A DNA stretch of 64,000 bases. It comes from Salinivibrio kushneri. Lineage in GTDB: Bacteria > Pseudomonadota > Gammaproteobacteria > Enterobacterales > Vibrionaceae. Position 1 is the stretch's first letter; every line of letters starts with the position of its first letter. The stretch lies in the NCBI RefSeq assembly GCF_027286325.1, contig NZ_CP114588.1, positions 2,195,317 through 2,259,316 of the forward strand. The letters run 5' to 3'. The notes beneath the pieces were generated by a model. That model was not told the origin of the DNA. It worked only from the letters and a program-made list of their open reading frames with translations, and searched no databases. Shown piece after piece: positions 8,171 through 16,452 of the stretch. A program made the position numbers and the translations under genes.

Positions 8171-8815
8171 TTAATCTAGCTTGTCGACCCAAGGCGTATC
8201 TGCCATTTTAGGATAACCTTCCAAATAGGTTATTTTCGCACCTGTCTCTTCTTTTATTTGCTTAGCAATATCGAGAATTGTTTTTTCTGTCCACTCTTCG
8301 GGCGTTCCGACCATAGCACTTGCCATATCACGGCTAATTTGCATCAAACCACCTTCTTTCTTATTGAATGTGGCGTATGTGTCTAAGTGATACCCATCCT
8401 GATATTGCCACAAGCAAGCTGTAAGATTCAGATTCGACTGCCCTGAAATATCTCGAACAGCTTTAGCGGTCCAAACAGCACCATCGCAAGTGGCAACTTT
8501 CATACCCACAGAGCCTGTAGCCCCTGCCAAAGCAGCAAGTTGAGACCCCTGAAAAGGATTGGTTAGAGTGAAACGTCCAGGTTTCTCTGGCGGCTCTGAA
8601 AAATTAGGAATAGGGGTTGCTTCAGTTGCACTATTGACATTTTTACCCAGCCCATCGCTTGCGGCTTCAGCGACAGTATAACGATCAGAATCTGTTTTGA
8701 TATCGAAGATTCGGTAATACTCGACTGACTTATTTTTCTCAAGTAAAGCGTTATTTACGCCACCACAACCAGCAAGTGCTGCGCACATACCAGCAACAAC
8801 GAGTGTTTTTTTCAT
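8171..8815 (-). CDS. Lipoprotein of unknown function
   Basis: A 214-residue protein with a lipoprotein signal: MKKTLVVAGMCAALAGCGG, with the lipobox LAGC and Gly-Gly after the cysteine, which suggests the outer membrane. I do not recognise the mature part. It is polar, with two further cysteines (in the segments ATCDGAVW and LTACLWQY) that could pair, and a C-terminal stretch EETGAKITYLEGYPKM. The ATG at 8815 is preferred over 8827, giving a normal signal peptide and a GGAGAG site. The gene stands alone between yjjX (convergent) and trpR (same strand), with terminators on both sides. Base use is a little more A/T-rich than its neighbours. Confidence 0.75.
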   Translation of the reverse strand: MKKTLVVAGMCAALAGCGGVNNALLEKNKSVEYYRIFDIKTDSDRYTVAEAASDGLGKNVNSATEATPIPNFSEPPEKPGRFTLTNPFQGSQLAALAGATGSVGMKVATCDGAVWTAKAVRDISGQSNLNLTACLWQYQDGYHLDTYATFNKKEGGLMQISRDMASAMVGTPEEWTEKTILDIAKQIKEETGAKITYLEGYPKMADTPWVDKLD

Positions 8816-8884
8816 CTGACTCTCCATGTGTTAGTTGGATGCCCAATTATTCAAACTCACTCATGAATTACAAGTACATGCGTC

Positions 8885-8921
8885 TCATTATCAAACAACG
8901 GCGCCCTGTGGCGCCGTTGTT
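8885..8921 (-). terminator. Intrinsic terminator after trpR
   Basis: A perfect 11-12 bp stem, ACAACGGCGCC / GGCGCCGTTGT with loop CTGT (8895-8920), begins eight bases after the trpR stop. On the minus strand it is followed by a weak T-rich stretch. It is a very stable hairpin, likely ending the slt-trpR transcript. Confidence 0.72.
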
Positions 8922-8928
8922 GGTCTAT

Positions 8929-9264
8929 TTAAGGCTTTGTTGATTGGGTCGATGAAGTGGACTGTTCAGCTTCACGTTTAAGTAAATCAGCTAGCCAATT
9001 TTTGGTCTCGTCATCCATCCGCTTTAACTCATTAGAGCCGCGTGTGACGGTCGCGATCCCCACGCCCAATAATTGACTCAACTGGCGCTGACTCATTCTC
9101 CCTTCTAACAACTCATGCAAAATATTAATCCGAGCCACTAAGGTGTCTCGCTCGTCGGGGGTCAGTAAGGCCGTCAACAAGGCATCATCATTATCATCTT
9201 GTCCAGCACGGCGCACTAGCGCGATAACATCTTGCCAACCAGAAAATGCAGGCGATTGCGACAT
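8929..9264 (-). CDS. trpR: Trp operon repressor
   Basis: A 111-residue DNA-binding repressor that uses tryptophan as co-repressor. The helix-turn-helix region SQRQLSQLLGVGIATVTRGS is nearly the same as in E. coli TrpR, and LTPDERDTLVARINILHELLEG matches the family core around the tryptophan pocket. Two starts are possible. The ATG at 9306 overlaps the slt stop by one base but gives 125 residues. The ATG at 9264 has AGAGGAA upstream and gives close to the usual ~108 residues, so it is preferred. It follows slt in the same direction, as in E. coli and vibrios. Confidence 0.93.
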   Translation of the reverse strand: MSQSPAFSGWQDVIALVRRAGQDDNDDALLTALLTPDERDTLVARINILHELLEGRMSQRQLSQLLGVGIATVTRGSNELKRMDDETKNWLADLLKREAEQSTSSTQSTKP

Positions 9265-9305
9265 GGATTCCTCTAGCTCTTTACGTGATGGTCGCGATTG
9301 TAACA

Positions 9306-11312
9306 TTAATAACGCTGTGCCAACTCGTGTGCTCTTAAAAACTGCACGGGCTCACCTAACAGTTGGCGATAGTAAATATCGAACATCAGCACGTTCTGCA
9401 CATAATGGCGCGTTTCATAAAACGGGATCGACTCGATAAAGGCAATCGCATCCATGTGCCCTTTCGAACGGGCCAGCCAGCGGCTTACTCGATGTGGTCC
9501 GGCATTGTATGCCGCAAAAGCGAGAACGCGGTTGCTATCGAAGCGATCAAGCATCATTTTCAAATAACCACTGCCTAAACGAATGTTCACACCCGGATCG
9601 CTAAGACTGGCCGGCCCTTGATAATCAAACCCTAAGCGACGCGAGGTTTCACGTGCCGTACGCGGCATCAATTGCATCAATCCTCTCGCCCCCACATGAG
9701 ACACAGCTCGGGTAAAAAAGGCACTTTCTTGGCGCGACAGTGCCATCAATGTGGTTTTATCTACCCCGCGTTCGCGACTGAAAAACTCAAACCACCACTG
9801 ATGAGCCAACGGAAAACGCAACGATAAGTGGTCCCACATTTTGCCGGCGATGGTGGCTTGTACCGCAAGATGATACCAGTGCTGTTTATTGGCATAAGCG
9901 GCCAATAGCGCAATTTGCTCATCACTGGCGCGCTGCAACACATAATACCACTCACGCTTAGCCGCGTAGATTTTATCAAGCGCAATCAGCTCATCGACTC
10001 GCGCCAGCACATCATTGACAGGCATCAATCCCGCCTCTTTCAACACCGCGGTACGCGAAGGAATATGGATCGGTTTTTCCAGATGTTGAGCGGCAGCCAC
10101 ACTGTAAAAATTACGCTCACCCAACATGGTTTCAAACGCCTGGTTCGCTGCGTGACTGTCGCCAAGCTCTAATTGAATTCGCGCCTGCCAATATCGCCAT
10201 TTTAATGACTGTTTCGCCTCATCACTGAGCAGTGAAAGCCATTGATTCAATACGTGCCAATCACCCTCCACCAGCGCCAAACGGAATCGTCGCTCGAGCA
10301 GGCCATCATCGTCGCTTTGTCTCAGCATACGATCACGCCACGCAGCCAATGCAGGCTCATCATCATTCATCAGCTGGCCAATAAGATAATCGGCAATGGC
10401 TTGTCGTTGATCCTTATCGTAGTGCTGCCCCTCAACAGTGCGACGAAAATGACGAATGGCTTCGGCTTCGTCTTTACGCGCCAGTCGCTCAAACGCGAGG
10501 CGAGTAAGCGTTTGATTGAAGGGGGTCACTTTACTGCGCTTAGAAAAGTCAGCAACTTGATCAGGGTTATCATAAAGATCAATGATTTGCTTTCCCGTCG
10601 CTTGGTCGGTATTGGGGAGTTGACCTTGTAGGTAACGCATCAAACTGCGATTGCGCCCTTCAAAGGTCAGCAACATCCGCTGCAAGATTAAGTCACCAGT
10701 GAGTTGCTTTTGCTCGGAGAGGTAATCAAACAAGGGGTCACAGGCACTGTCGACCGATTGGCCGGATAAATACAGCGACTTGGCACCACTGCGTGCCAAC
10801 GCACGGTTGCCTGCTTGACTATGAGCGTAATAATACTGACATTGATAGCGCTCCCCTCGTGGCACATCAGGCTGGAAAGCGACCAATGTTGCCCAATCTT
10901 TTCTATCCGCTAATAACGTGAGGTAGTCAGCACGCAGACTATTAGCAAACGGCATGGTGGTGTAACGCTGAATAAAGTTGGTCACCGAGGCATGCGACTT
11001 TTCTGCAAGGTTGCGAGTAAAATCACGATAATCTAAATACGGATAAAGTGGATAATCACGTAACTTAGCTTTGAGGCGGCGAAATTGGCGCAATTCACCA
11101 CGCTCAATCGCATCGATGGCAGCCTCATATTGACGCTGCGCAGGCGTCATTTGCCCACTGTCTGGACTGGCCGACGCCAACGCGAGAGAAGGAGAAAAAG
11201 CGGCCCCTAAAATAAGTCCTGGTAGCAGTGAACGGGAGAAGGCACGGACACCACGGCGCGCCGCATGAGAGGCATTGCGCAAAGGCCCGGACAAAGCGAT
11301 GAATCGTTCCAT
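9306..11312 (-). CDS. slt: Soluble lytic murein transglycosylase
   Basis: A 668-residue periplasmic enzyme that cleaves the glycan strands of peptidoglycan and leaves 1,6-anhydro ends. A long N-terminal export signal precedes a large helical superhelix (U and L domains), followed by the catalytic lysozyme-like domain at the C-terminus. There SRQESAFFTRAVSHVGARGL carries the catalytic glutamate, followed by MQLMPRTA and AAYNAGPHRVSRWL. Length is near the E. coli Slt70 norm (~645). The ATG at 11312 has AGGAG eleven bases upstream. The stop codon abuts the longer trpR reading frame, and the two genes are probably one transcript. Confidence 0.95.
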   Translation of the reverse strand: MERFIALSGPLRNASHAARRGVRAFSRSLLPGLILGAAFSPSLALASASPDSGQMTPAQRQYEAAIDAIERGELRQFRRLKAKLRDYPLYPYLDYRDFTRNLAEKSHASVTNFIQRYTTMPFANSLRADYLTLLADRKDWATLVAFQPDVPRGERYQCQYYYAHSQAGNRALARSGAKSLYLSGQSVDSACDPLFDYLSEQKQLTGDLILQRMLLTFEGRNRSLMRYLQGQLPNTDQATGKQIIDLYDNPDQVADFSKRSKVTPFNQTLTRLAFERLARKDEAEAIRHFRRTVEGQHYDKDQRQAIADYLIGQLMNDDEPALAAWRDRMLRQSDDDGLLERRFRLALVEGDWHVLNQWLSLLSDEAKQSLKWRYWQARIQLELGDSHAANQAFETMLGERNFYSVAAAQHLEKPIHIPSRTAVLKEAGLMPVNDVLARVDELIALDKIYAAKREWYYVLQRASDEQIALLAAYANKQHWYHLAVQATIAGKMWDHLSLRFPLAHQWWFEFFSRERGVDKTTLMALSRQESAFFTRAVSHVGARGLMQLMPRTARETSRRLGFDYQGPASLSDPGVNIRLGSGYLKMMLDRFDSNRVLAFAAYNAGPHRVSRWLARSKGHMDAIAFIESIPFYETRHYVQNVLMFDIYYRQLLGEPVQFLRAHELAQRY

Positions 11313-11342
11313 GTTAAAGGTCGCTCCTAATCAATTAACACC

Positions 11343-11375
11343 GTGACGAATGTGTCACATCCAAAATGTGTGACA
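11343..11375. promoter_or_regulatory. Clustered GTGAC/GTCAC elements between slt and ettA
   Basis: Between the divergent slt and ettA genes are a GTGAC, the 11-bp palindrome ATGTGTCACAT (11350-11360) and a near copy ATGTGTGACA (11366-11375). Repeated half sites this close to the slt start suggest an operator. No regulator can be assigned from sequence alone. Confidence 0.35.
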
Positions 11376-11537
11376 ACGAATAGACAACAATCTCATCAGC
11401 AAATTCCCTCGCGCTTTGGCAAATGGTTTGCCGCCCATGGGCTATATTACCCACCGAATATGACAATCACTGTTAAACTTGGCAAAGTTAACGTTAGAAT
11501 AGCGTCTTTTACTCCACAACGATTAGCGTGAGCAGAA

Positions 11538-13205
11538 ATGGCTGAGTACGTATATACCATGTCGCGGGTGAGCAAGATCGTGCCACCTAAGCGCCAAATT
11601 CTTAAAGATATTTCTTTGTGTTTCTTCCCAGGCGCCAAAATTGGGGTGCTAGGTCTCAACGGGGCCGGTAAATCGAGCCTATTGCGCATCATGGCCGGTA
11701 TCGATACCGAAATTGAGGGTGAAGCCCGTGTGCAACCAGGCATTAAAATTGGCTACCTCCCCCAAGAACCTGCGCTGGATGAAGACAAAACCGTGCGTGA
11801 AACCGTTGAAGAGGCGGTCTCGGATGTCAAAGATGCATTGACCCGTCTCGACGCGGTCTATGCGGCCTATGCCGATCCTGACGCCGACTTCGATGCCTTG
11901 GCGCAAGAGCAAGGTGAGCTTGAAGCACTGATCCAAGCCAAAGATGGCCATAATCTGGATAATGCGTTAGAGCGTGCGGCCGATGCTCTGCGTTTACCCG
12001 AGTGGGACGCACAAATCAAAAACCTTTCTGGGGGCGAACGTCGCCGTGTGGCGATTTGCCGCTTACTGCTTGAAAAGCCAGATATGCTGCTACTCGATGA
12101 GCCAACCAACCACTTGGACGCCGAATCAGTGGCATGGCTAGAGCGCTTCTTGGTCGACTATACCGGCACTGTTGTGGCGATTACGCACGATCGCTACTTC
12201 CTCGATAACGCTGCCGGCTGGATCCTTGAGCTTGACCGTGGTGAAGGCATCCCTTGGGAAGGCAACTATTCATCATGGCTTGAGCAAAAAGACGTCCGCT
12301 TAAAGCAAGAGGCCTCACAAGAAAAAGCCCGCCAGAAAACCATTGAGAAAGAGCTTGAATGGGTACGTCAAAACCCGAAAGGCCGTCAAGCCAAATCAAA
12401 AGCGCGTATGGCACGCTTTGAAGAGCTTAACACCTCCGATTACCAACGCCGTAACGAGACCAATGAGCTGTTTATCCCACCCGGCCCACGCCTTGGTGAT
12501 AAAGTCATTGAAGTCAACAACCTAACCAAGTCATTTGGTGATCGCGTATTGATTGACGATCTGTCTTTTAGCGTCCCGAAAGGCGCTATCGTCGGTATCG
12601 TCGGTCCTAACGGTGCGGGTAAATCAACACTGTTCAAAATGCTCAGTGGTACCGAAACACCGGATGCGGGCACAGTAGAGGTCGGTGACACCGTGCAACT
12701 GGCCTCGGTGGATCAGTTCCGTGACAGTATGGACGACAACAAAACCGTTTACGATGAGATCTCAGAAGGTGCCGATATTATTCGCATCAATAACTTTGAG
12801 TTACCTGCGCGTGCTTATGTCTCTCGCTTTAACTTCAAAGGAAGCGATCAACAAAAACGTATCGGCGATTTGTCCGGCGGTGAACGCAACCGCGTCCACC
12901 TGGCGAAGCTATTGAAAGCGGGCGGTAACGTACTGCTGCTCGATGAGCCAACTAACGATCTGGACGTTGAAACCCTACGAGCCTTGGAAGAAGCTCTGCT
13001 CGAGTTCCCAGGCTGTGCGATGGTGATTTCGCACGACCGCTGGTTCCTTGACCGTATCGCCACCCACATTCTTGACTACCGTGATGAAGGCCAAGTGAAT
13101 TTCTTCGAAGGTAACTTTGCCGAATACACCGATTGGTTGAAGAAAACGCTGGGCGCACAAGCGGCGGAGCCACACCGCATCAAATACAAGCGCGTTGCCA
13201 AGTAA
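11538..13205 (+). CDS. ettA: Energy-dependent translational throttle protein EttA (ABC-F ATPase)
   Basis: A 555-residue soluble ABC-F protein that binds the ribosomal E site and couples translation initiation to the ATP/ADP ratio. Two ABC cassettes are present: Walker A GLNGAGKSS and GPNGAGKST, signature motifs LSGGERRRVAICRLL and LSGGERNRVHLAKLL, and Walker B LLLDEPTNHLDAES and LLLDEPTNDLDVET. The linker between them carries the basic segment RQNPKGRQAKSKARMARFEE. The start matches the usual EttA N-terminus AEYVYTMSRVSKIVPPKRQI. There are no membrane segments, which sets it apart from transporters. It is transcribed divergently from slt. Confidence 0.97.
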   Translation: MAEYVYTMSRVSKIVPPKRQILKDISLCFFPGAKIGVLGLNGAGKSSLLRIMAGIDTEIEGEARVQPGIKIGYLPQEPALDEDKTVRETVEEAVSDVKDALTRLDAVYAAYADPDADFDALAQEQGELEALIQAKDGHNLDNALERAADALRLPEWDAQIKNLSGGERRRVAICRLLLEKPDMLLLDEPTNHLDAESVAWLERFLVDYTGTVVAITHDRYFLDNAAGWILELDRGEGIPWEGNYSSWLEQKDVRLKQEASQEKARQKTIEKELEWVRQNPKGRQAKSKARMARFEELNTSDYQRRNETNELFIPPGPRLGDKVIEVNNLTKSFGDRVLIDDLSFSVPKGAIVGIVGPNGAGKSTLFKMLSGTETPDAGTVEVGDTVQLASVDQFRDSMDDNKTVYDEISEGADIIRINNFELPARAYVSRFNFKGSDQQKRIGDLSGGERNRVHLAKLLKAGGNVLLLDEPTNDLDVETLRALEEALLEFPGCAMVISHDRWFLDRIATHILDYRDEGQVNFFEGNFAEYTDWLKKTLGAQAAEPHRIKYKRVAK

Positions 13206-13219
13206 CACCGCACTAATGA

Positions 13220-13245
13220 GGGCAGCCAAGGCTGCCCTACTCCCC
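13220..13245 (+). terminator. Probable terminator after ettA
   Basis: The inverted repeat GGGCAGCC / GGCTGCCC (13220-13227 and 13230-13237) lies 15 bases past the ettA stop. The following sequence is pyrimidine-rich but not a true T-run, so termination is likely but may be inefficient. Confidence 0.6.
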
Positions 13246-13384
13246 CACCCACAAACCGCATTCCATCCGCTTAATCACGCCAAGACATCAAAAAATGTTT
13301 CAGAATCGATACGCCTACACAGATTATTAGGTCGCCTGCCATGCATCGCCTACACTTTAGGCAAAGGAATGAGGAGATGCGATC

Positions 13385-13765
13385 ATGCCAGAGCGTAGAA
13401 AATTTTCCCGCGTGATGTATCGTGCCCCCGCGATACTCAAGCAAAATGAACAGTCGTGGCACGCACATGTACTCGACCTTTCTTTGAAAGGGGTGCTTTT
13501 GTCTCGTCCAGACAATTGGCAAGCAGACCCGCAACACACCGCATTCTCGTTGGTCTTTTACCTGCATGACTCTGACGTAGAATTAGACATGGACTGCATT
13601 CTTGTTAATAACTGCGAGAATTACCTCCATCTTTATATTGATCACATTGACATTGATAGTGCCAGTCATTTAAAAAGGCTCGTTGAACTTAACGTTGGCA
13701 ACGATGAACTGCTTCATCGCGAGCTAGCGCAGTTGACCGACCCTATGAAGGAGCCCGAGTCTTAG
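13385..13765 (+). CDS. Single-domain PilZ protein (c-di-GMP receptor)
   Basis: A 126-residue cytosolic protein consisting of one PilZ domain. The two c-di-GMP-binding motifs are present: an arginine motif at the start (ERRKFSR, residues 3-9) and DLSLKGV (D-x-S-x-x-G, about residues 32-38). There is no partner output domain, so it probably acts by binding another protein when c-di-GMP is high. The ATG at 13385 follows GAGGAGATG at a usable distance. It lies 49 bases before the M23 peptidase gene on the same strand, so the two may be co-transcribed. The family is certain, the target unknown. Confidence 0.88.
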   Translation: MPERRKFSRVMYRAPAILKQNEQSWHAHVLDLSLKGVLLSRPDNWQADPQHTAFSLVFYLHDSDVELDMDCILVNNCENYLHLYIDHIDIDSASHLKRLVELNVGNDELLHRELAQLTDPMKEPES

Positions 13766-13814
13766 CTCCGTGTCGTCATGGGCGGTACCGAACGCAGGCC
13801 AGCAGTAACCAGTC

Positions 13815-14819
13815 ATGACAGATCACATCCATATCGCCATCTCACACCCAAACGGTGTGAAGCATTATACGCTTTGCCCTACCCGCAAAAAGGTAGTGCA
13901 AACATTGGCGTTGGTATTGCTGGCCGTTCTCACCGTGACCTTCGCCAGCCTTTATTTGCTCTCCGAGCGTTCCACTGAAGCCGAAGCTGCCGTTAACCGT
14001 TTACGTGAAGAGCGTGCCGTATTGAATAACGAAGTGGCCATGCTGCAACAAAAGCGCGATGAGCTGTCACAAACCATCGAGAACAAAGATGTCGAGCTGA
14101 CTGCACTGACTCAGCGCGTGGTGACGGTGGAAGATATGCTGGGGCTGCAGTCGGTGGCGAAAGATGCCTCACTGACCCACCGACTGGATGTGGCAGCCAT
14201 AAACTCCGCTGTGCGTTACACCATGCTTCAACTCATTCCTAATGGCAAACCGATTCAAAGCTATCGTCGCTCATCTGGGTATGGTTCACGCACACACCCG
14301 GTGACGGGCAAAGAAAAATTCCACATGGGGTTAGACTTAACTGCTGACATTGGTACGCCCGTGTACGCCCCAGCAGATGGCGTGGTGGAGTATGTCAGAC
14401 CCAGCCGTCGCAAAGGCTATGGCAACTTTGTAAAAATAGACCATGCCTTTGGCTTTATGACCCTCTACGCCCACCTCGATAAGTTCAACGTACGCAGTGG
14501 GCAGTTCGTGAAAAAAGGTGACCTAATTGCCTGGTCAGGTAACACGGGGTTATCCACCGGCCCTCATTTGCACTACGAAGTCCGCTTTTTAGGGCGAGCG
14601 CTTAATCCGCGCCGGTTTATTAAGTGGAGTGCAGAGCAGTTCGATACCTTGCTCGAAAACGAGAAGCGTGTCAGTTGGGGCCATTTAGTGGCGGTAGTCG
14701 AAAACTTGGTCGAAACTCAGGTACAAGTCGCCAATATGCCAGACGCTGAGCCGCCACTGAGTACCGCACAGCAGCGCGAAGCTGATATAAAATCGGCACC
14801 GACGAAGGCGTCAATGTAA
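13815..14819 (+). CDS. Membrane-anchored M23 family peptidoglycan endopeptidase
   Basis: A 334-residue protein with one N-terminal membrane helix (about residues 29-50, LALVLLAVLTVTFASLYLL), a coiled coil (about 54-110) and a LytM/M23 domain (about 150-255). The zinc and catalytic residues are present: His and Asp in HMGLDLT, the histidine in TLYAHLDKF, and HLHYEVRF. Such enzymes cut peptide cross-links between glycan strands, or activate amidases when the site is degenerate; here the site is intact. The coiled coil after the anchor resembles EnvC/DipM-type factors, but no LysM domain is present. No strong ribosome site precedes the ATG at 13815, so translation may depend on the PilZ gene upstream. 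Confidence 0.87.
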   Translation: MTDHIHIAISHPNGVKHYTLCPTRKKVVQTLALVLLAVLTVTFASLYLLSERSTEAEAAVNRLREERAVLNNEVAMLQQKRDELSQTIENKDVELTALTQRVVTVEDMLGLQSVAKDASLTHRLDVAAINSAVRYTMLQLIPNGKPIQSYRRSSGYGSRTHPVTGKEKFHMGLDLTADIGTPVYAPADGVVEYVRPSRRKGYGNFVKIDHAFGFMTLYAHLDKFNVRSGQFVKKGDLIAWSGNTGLSTGPHLHYEVRFLGRALNPRRFIKWSAEQFDTLLENEKRVSWGHLVAVVENLVETQVQVANMPDAEPPLSTAQQREADIKSAPTKASM

Positions 14820-14845
14820 ATAAGCTCGGGGTAAATAAGCTTGGG
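14816..14845. repeat. 15-bp tandem direct repeat over the M23 gene stop codon
   Basis: GTAAATAAGCTCGGG is followed directly by GTAAATAAGCTTGGG, one mismatch in 15. The first copy carries the stop codon of the M23 peptidase gene. It is probably a small slippage duplication. Confidence 0.6.
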
Positions 14846-14952
14846 GAAATCCGGTAGCATGACTTACCTTTTCCTGTATAAGCCATGTTTGCCCGTCTAC
14901 CTCTCCATATCGATAAAACTGGGGCTCATGTGCTTCGCCCCAACACTATCGG

Positions 14953-16329
14953 CTATAAATCTTCTAGTACATCGAGGGCGTCAGACAGCTTACTGACGCC
15001 GTAGACCGTCATGCCGTCAATCGATTGTTTCGGTAAGTTAGCCTTGGGGACCACGGCTTTTTTGAAGCCATGCTTCGCCGCTTCCATCAAGCGTTCTTGC
15101 CCACTTGGAACAGGGCGAATTTCTCCCGCCAAGCCGACTTCGCCAAAGACCACCAGCTCTCTTGGCAGCGGGCGATCCCTAAAGCTCGAAATCAGCGCTA
15201 ACAGCAGGGCAAGATCGGCACTGGTTTCTGTAACTTTGACCCCACCAACCACATTAACAAACACATCTTGGTCAGACATTTGCAGCCCACCGTGTTTGTG
15301 TAAAACGGCCAGAAGTAAAGCAAGACGGTTTTGCTCTAACCCCACCGCCACCCGGCGTGGATTGGCCAGTTGTGAATAGTCGACTAAGGCTTGTAACTCT
15401 ACCAGCAAAGGTCGGGTGCCTTCCCATACCACCATTACCGAGCTACCGGAGGTTTGCTCCTCACCACGTGAAAGGAAAATGGCGGACGGGTTACTGACCT
15501 CTTTTAACCCCTGCCCAGTCATCGCAAACACGCCAAGTTCGTTGACCGCACCAAAGCGGTTTTTATGGCTGCGTAGTGTGCGAAAACGGCTATCGCTAGA
15601 GCCATCGAGCAAAATAGAACAATCAATGCAGTGCTCCAACACCTTGGGGCCGGCCAGCGTGCCATCTTTCGTCACATGCCCCACCATGAAAATCGCCACA
15701 TTGTGTTGCTTGGCATAACGGGTCAAGGCCGCGGCAGACTCCCGCACTTGTGACACGCTCCCCGGCGCAGATTGCACATCCGCGACATGCATCACTTGTA
15801 TCGAGTCGATGACCATGATTTTCGGTTGCTCTTTTTTAGCCACCTGGCAGATGGTTTCCACGCCCGTTTCTGACAACAGCTTCAAGCGATCTTTGGCAAG
15901 CCCCAGCCGATCAGCGCGCATCGCCACCTGCTGTAATGACTCTTCCCCTGTGATGTACAAGGTCGGCAGATGGTGTGCGAGCCCCACCATGGTTTGCAAG
16001 AGCAAGGTGCTTTTCCCTGCGCCCGGGTTGCCCCCAATCAAGATCGCGGCACCAGGAACGATCCCCCCGCCAAGCACACGATCCAGCTCTTTAAAACCAC
16101 TACTTAGGCGTGGCACCTCTTGTAAATCGATATCCTGTAGGGTTTGTACTTGTCCTTCTGCGCTGCCTGCATACCCAGCATACTTTTCATTGCGCACGAC
16201 CTGGGGCGATGCTGCCAGTCTCACTTCTGTAATGGTGTTCCACGCGCCACAGGCTGAGCACTGCCCTTGCCAACGGGGAAAATCCGCGCCACAGTCGTTA
16301 CATACGTAGGCTCGTTTTGTTTTTGCCAT
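14953..16329 (-). CDS. radA: DNA repair protein RadA
   Basis: A 458-residue RecA-like ATPase that drives branch migration during recombination and repair. It begins with a zinc finger (CNDCGADFPRWQGQCSACGAW), then a Walker A GGNPGAGKST, the RadA-specific SHKNRFGAVNE motif and a C-terminal Lon-like domain (VVFGEVGLAGEIRPVPSGQERL). Length equals the family norm. It is transcribed divergently from the double-PilZ gene at 16453; this radA - PilZ - serB order is also seen in Vibrio cholerae (VC2343-VC2345). Confidence 0.97.
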   Translation of the reverse strand: MAKTKRAYVCNDCGADFPRWQGQCSACGAWNTITEVRLAASPQVVRNEKYAGYAGSAEGQVQTLQDIDLQEVPRLSSGFKELDRVLGGGIVPGAAILIGGNPGAGKSTLLLQTMVGLAHHLPTLYITGEESLQQVAMRADRLGLAKDRLKLLSETGVETICQVAKKEQPKIMVIDSIQVMHVADVQSAPGSVSQVRESAAALTRYAKQHNVAIFMVGHVTKDGTLAGPKVLEHCIDCSILLDGSSDSRFRTLRSHKNRFGAVNELGVFAMTGQGLKEVSNPSAIFLSRGEEQTSGSSVMVVWEGTRPLLVELQALVDYSQLANPRRVAVGLEQNRLALLLAVLHKHGGLQMSDQDVFVNVVGGVKVTETSADLALLLALISSFRDRPLPRELVVFGEVGLAGEIRPVPSGQERLMEAAKHGFKKAVVPKANLPKQSIDGMTVYGVSKLSDALDVLEDL

Positions 16330-16452
16330 TCGCTCTCCAAGACGTATGATGTCAGCTAATTCACAAAATGATTGCTATCTTATTAATTATTCCGACACTT
16401 TTTCGAACCGGTGCCGTTATTATATAAGGACAACACTTTACCAGACTTTGCC

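Noticed and set aside
9306..9306. TrpR starting at the ATG that overlaps the slt stop
   Set aside because: Possible by coupling, but it gives a 14-residue extension not usual for TrpR, while the ATG at 9264 has a good ribosome site.
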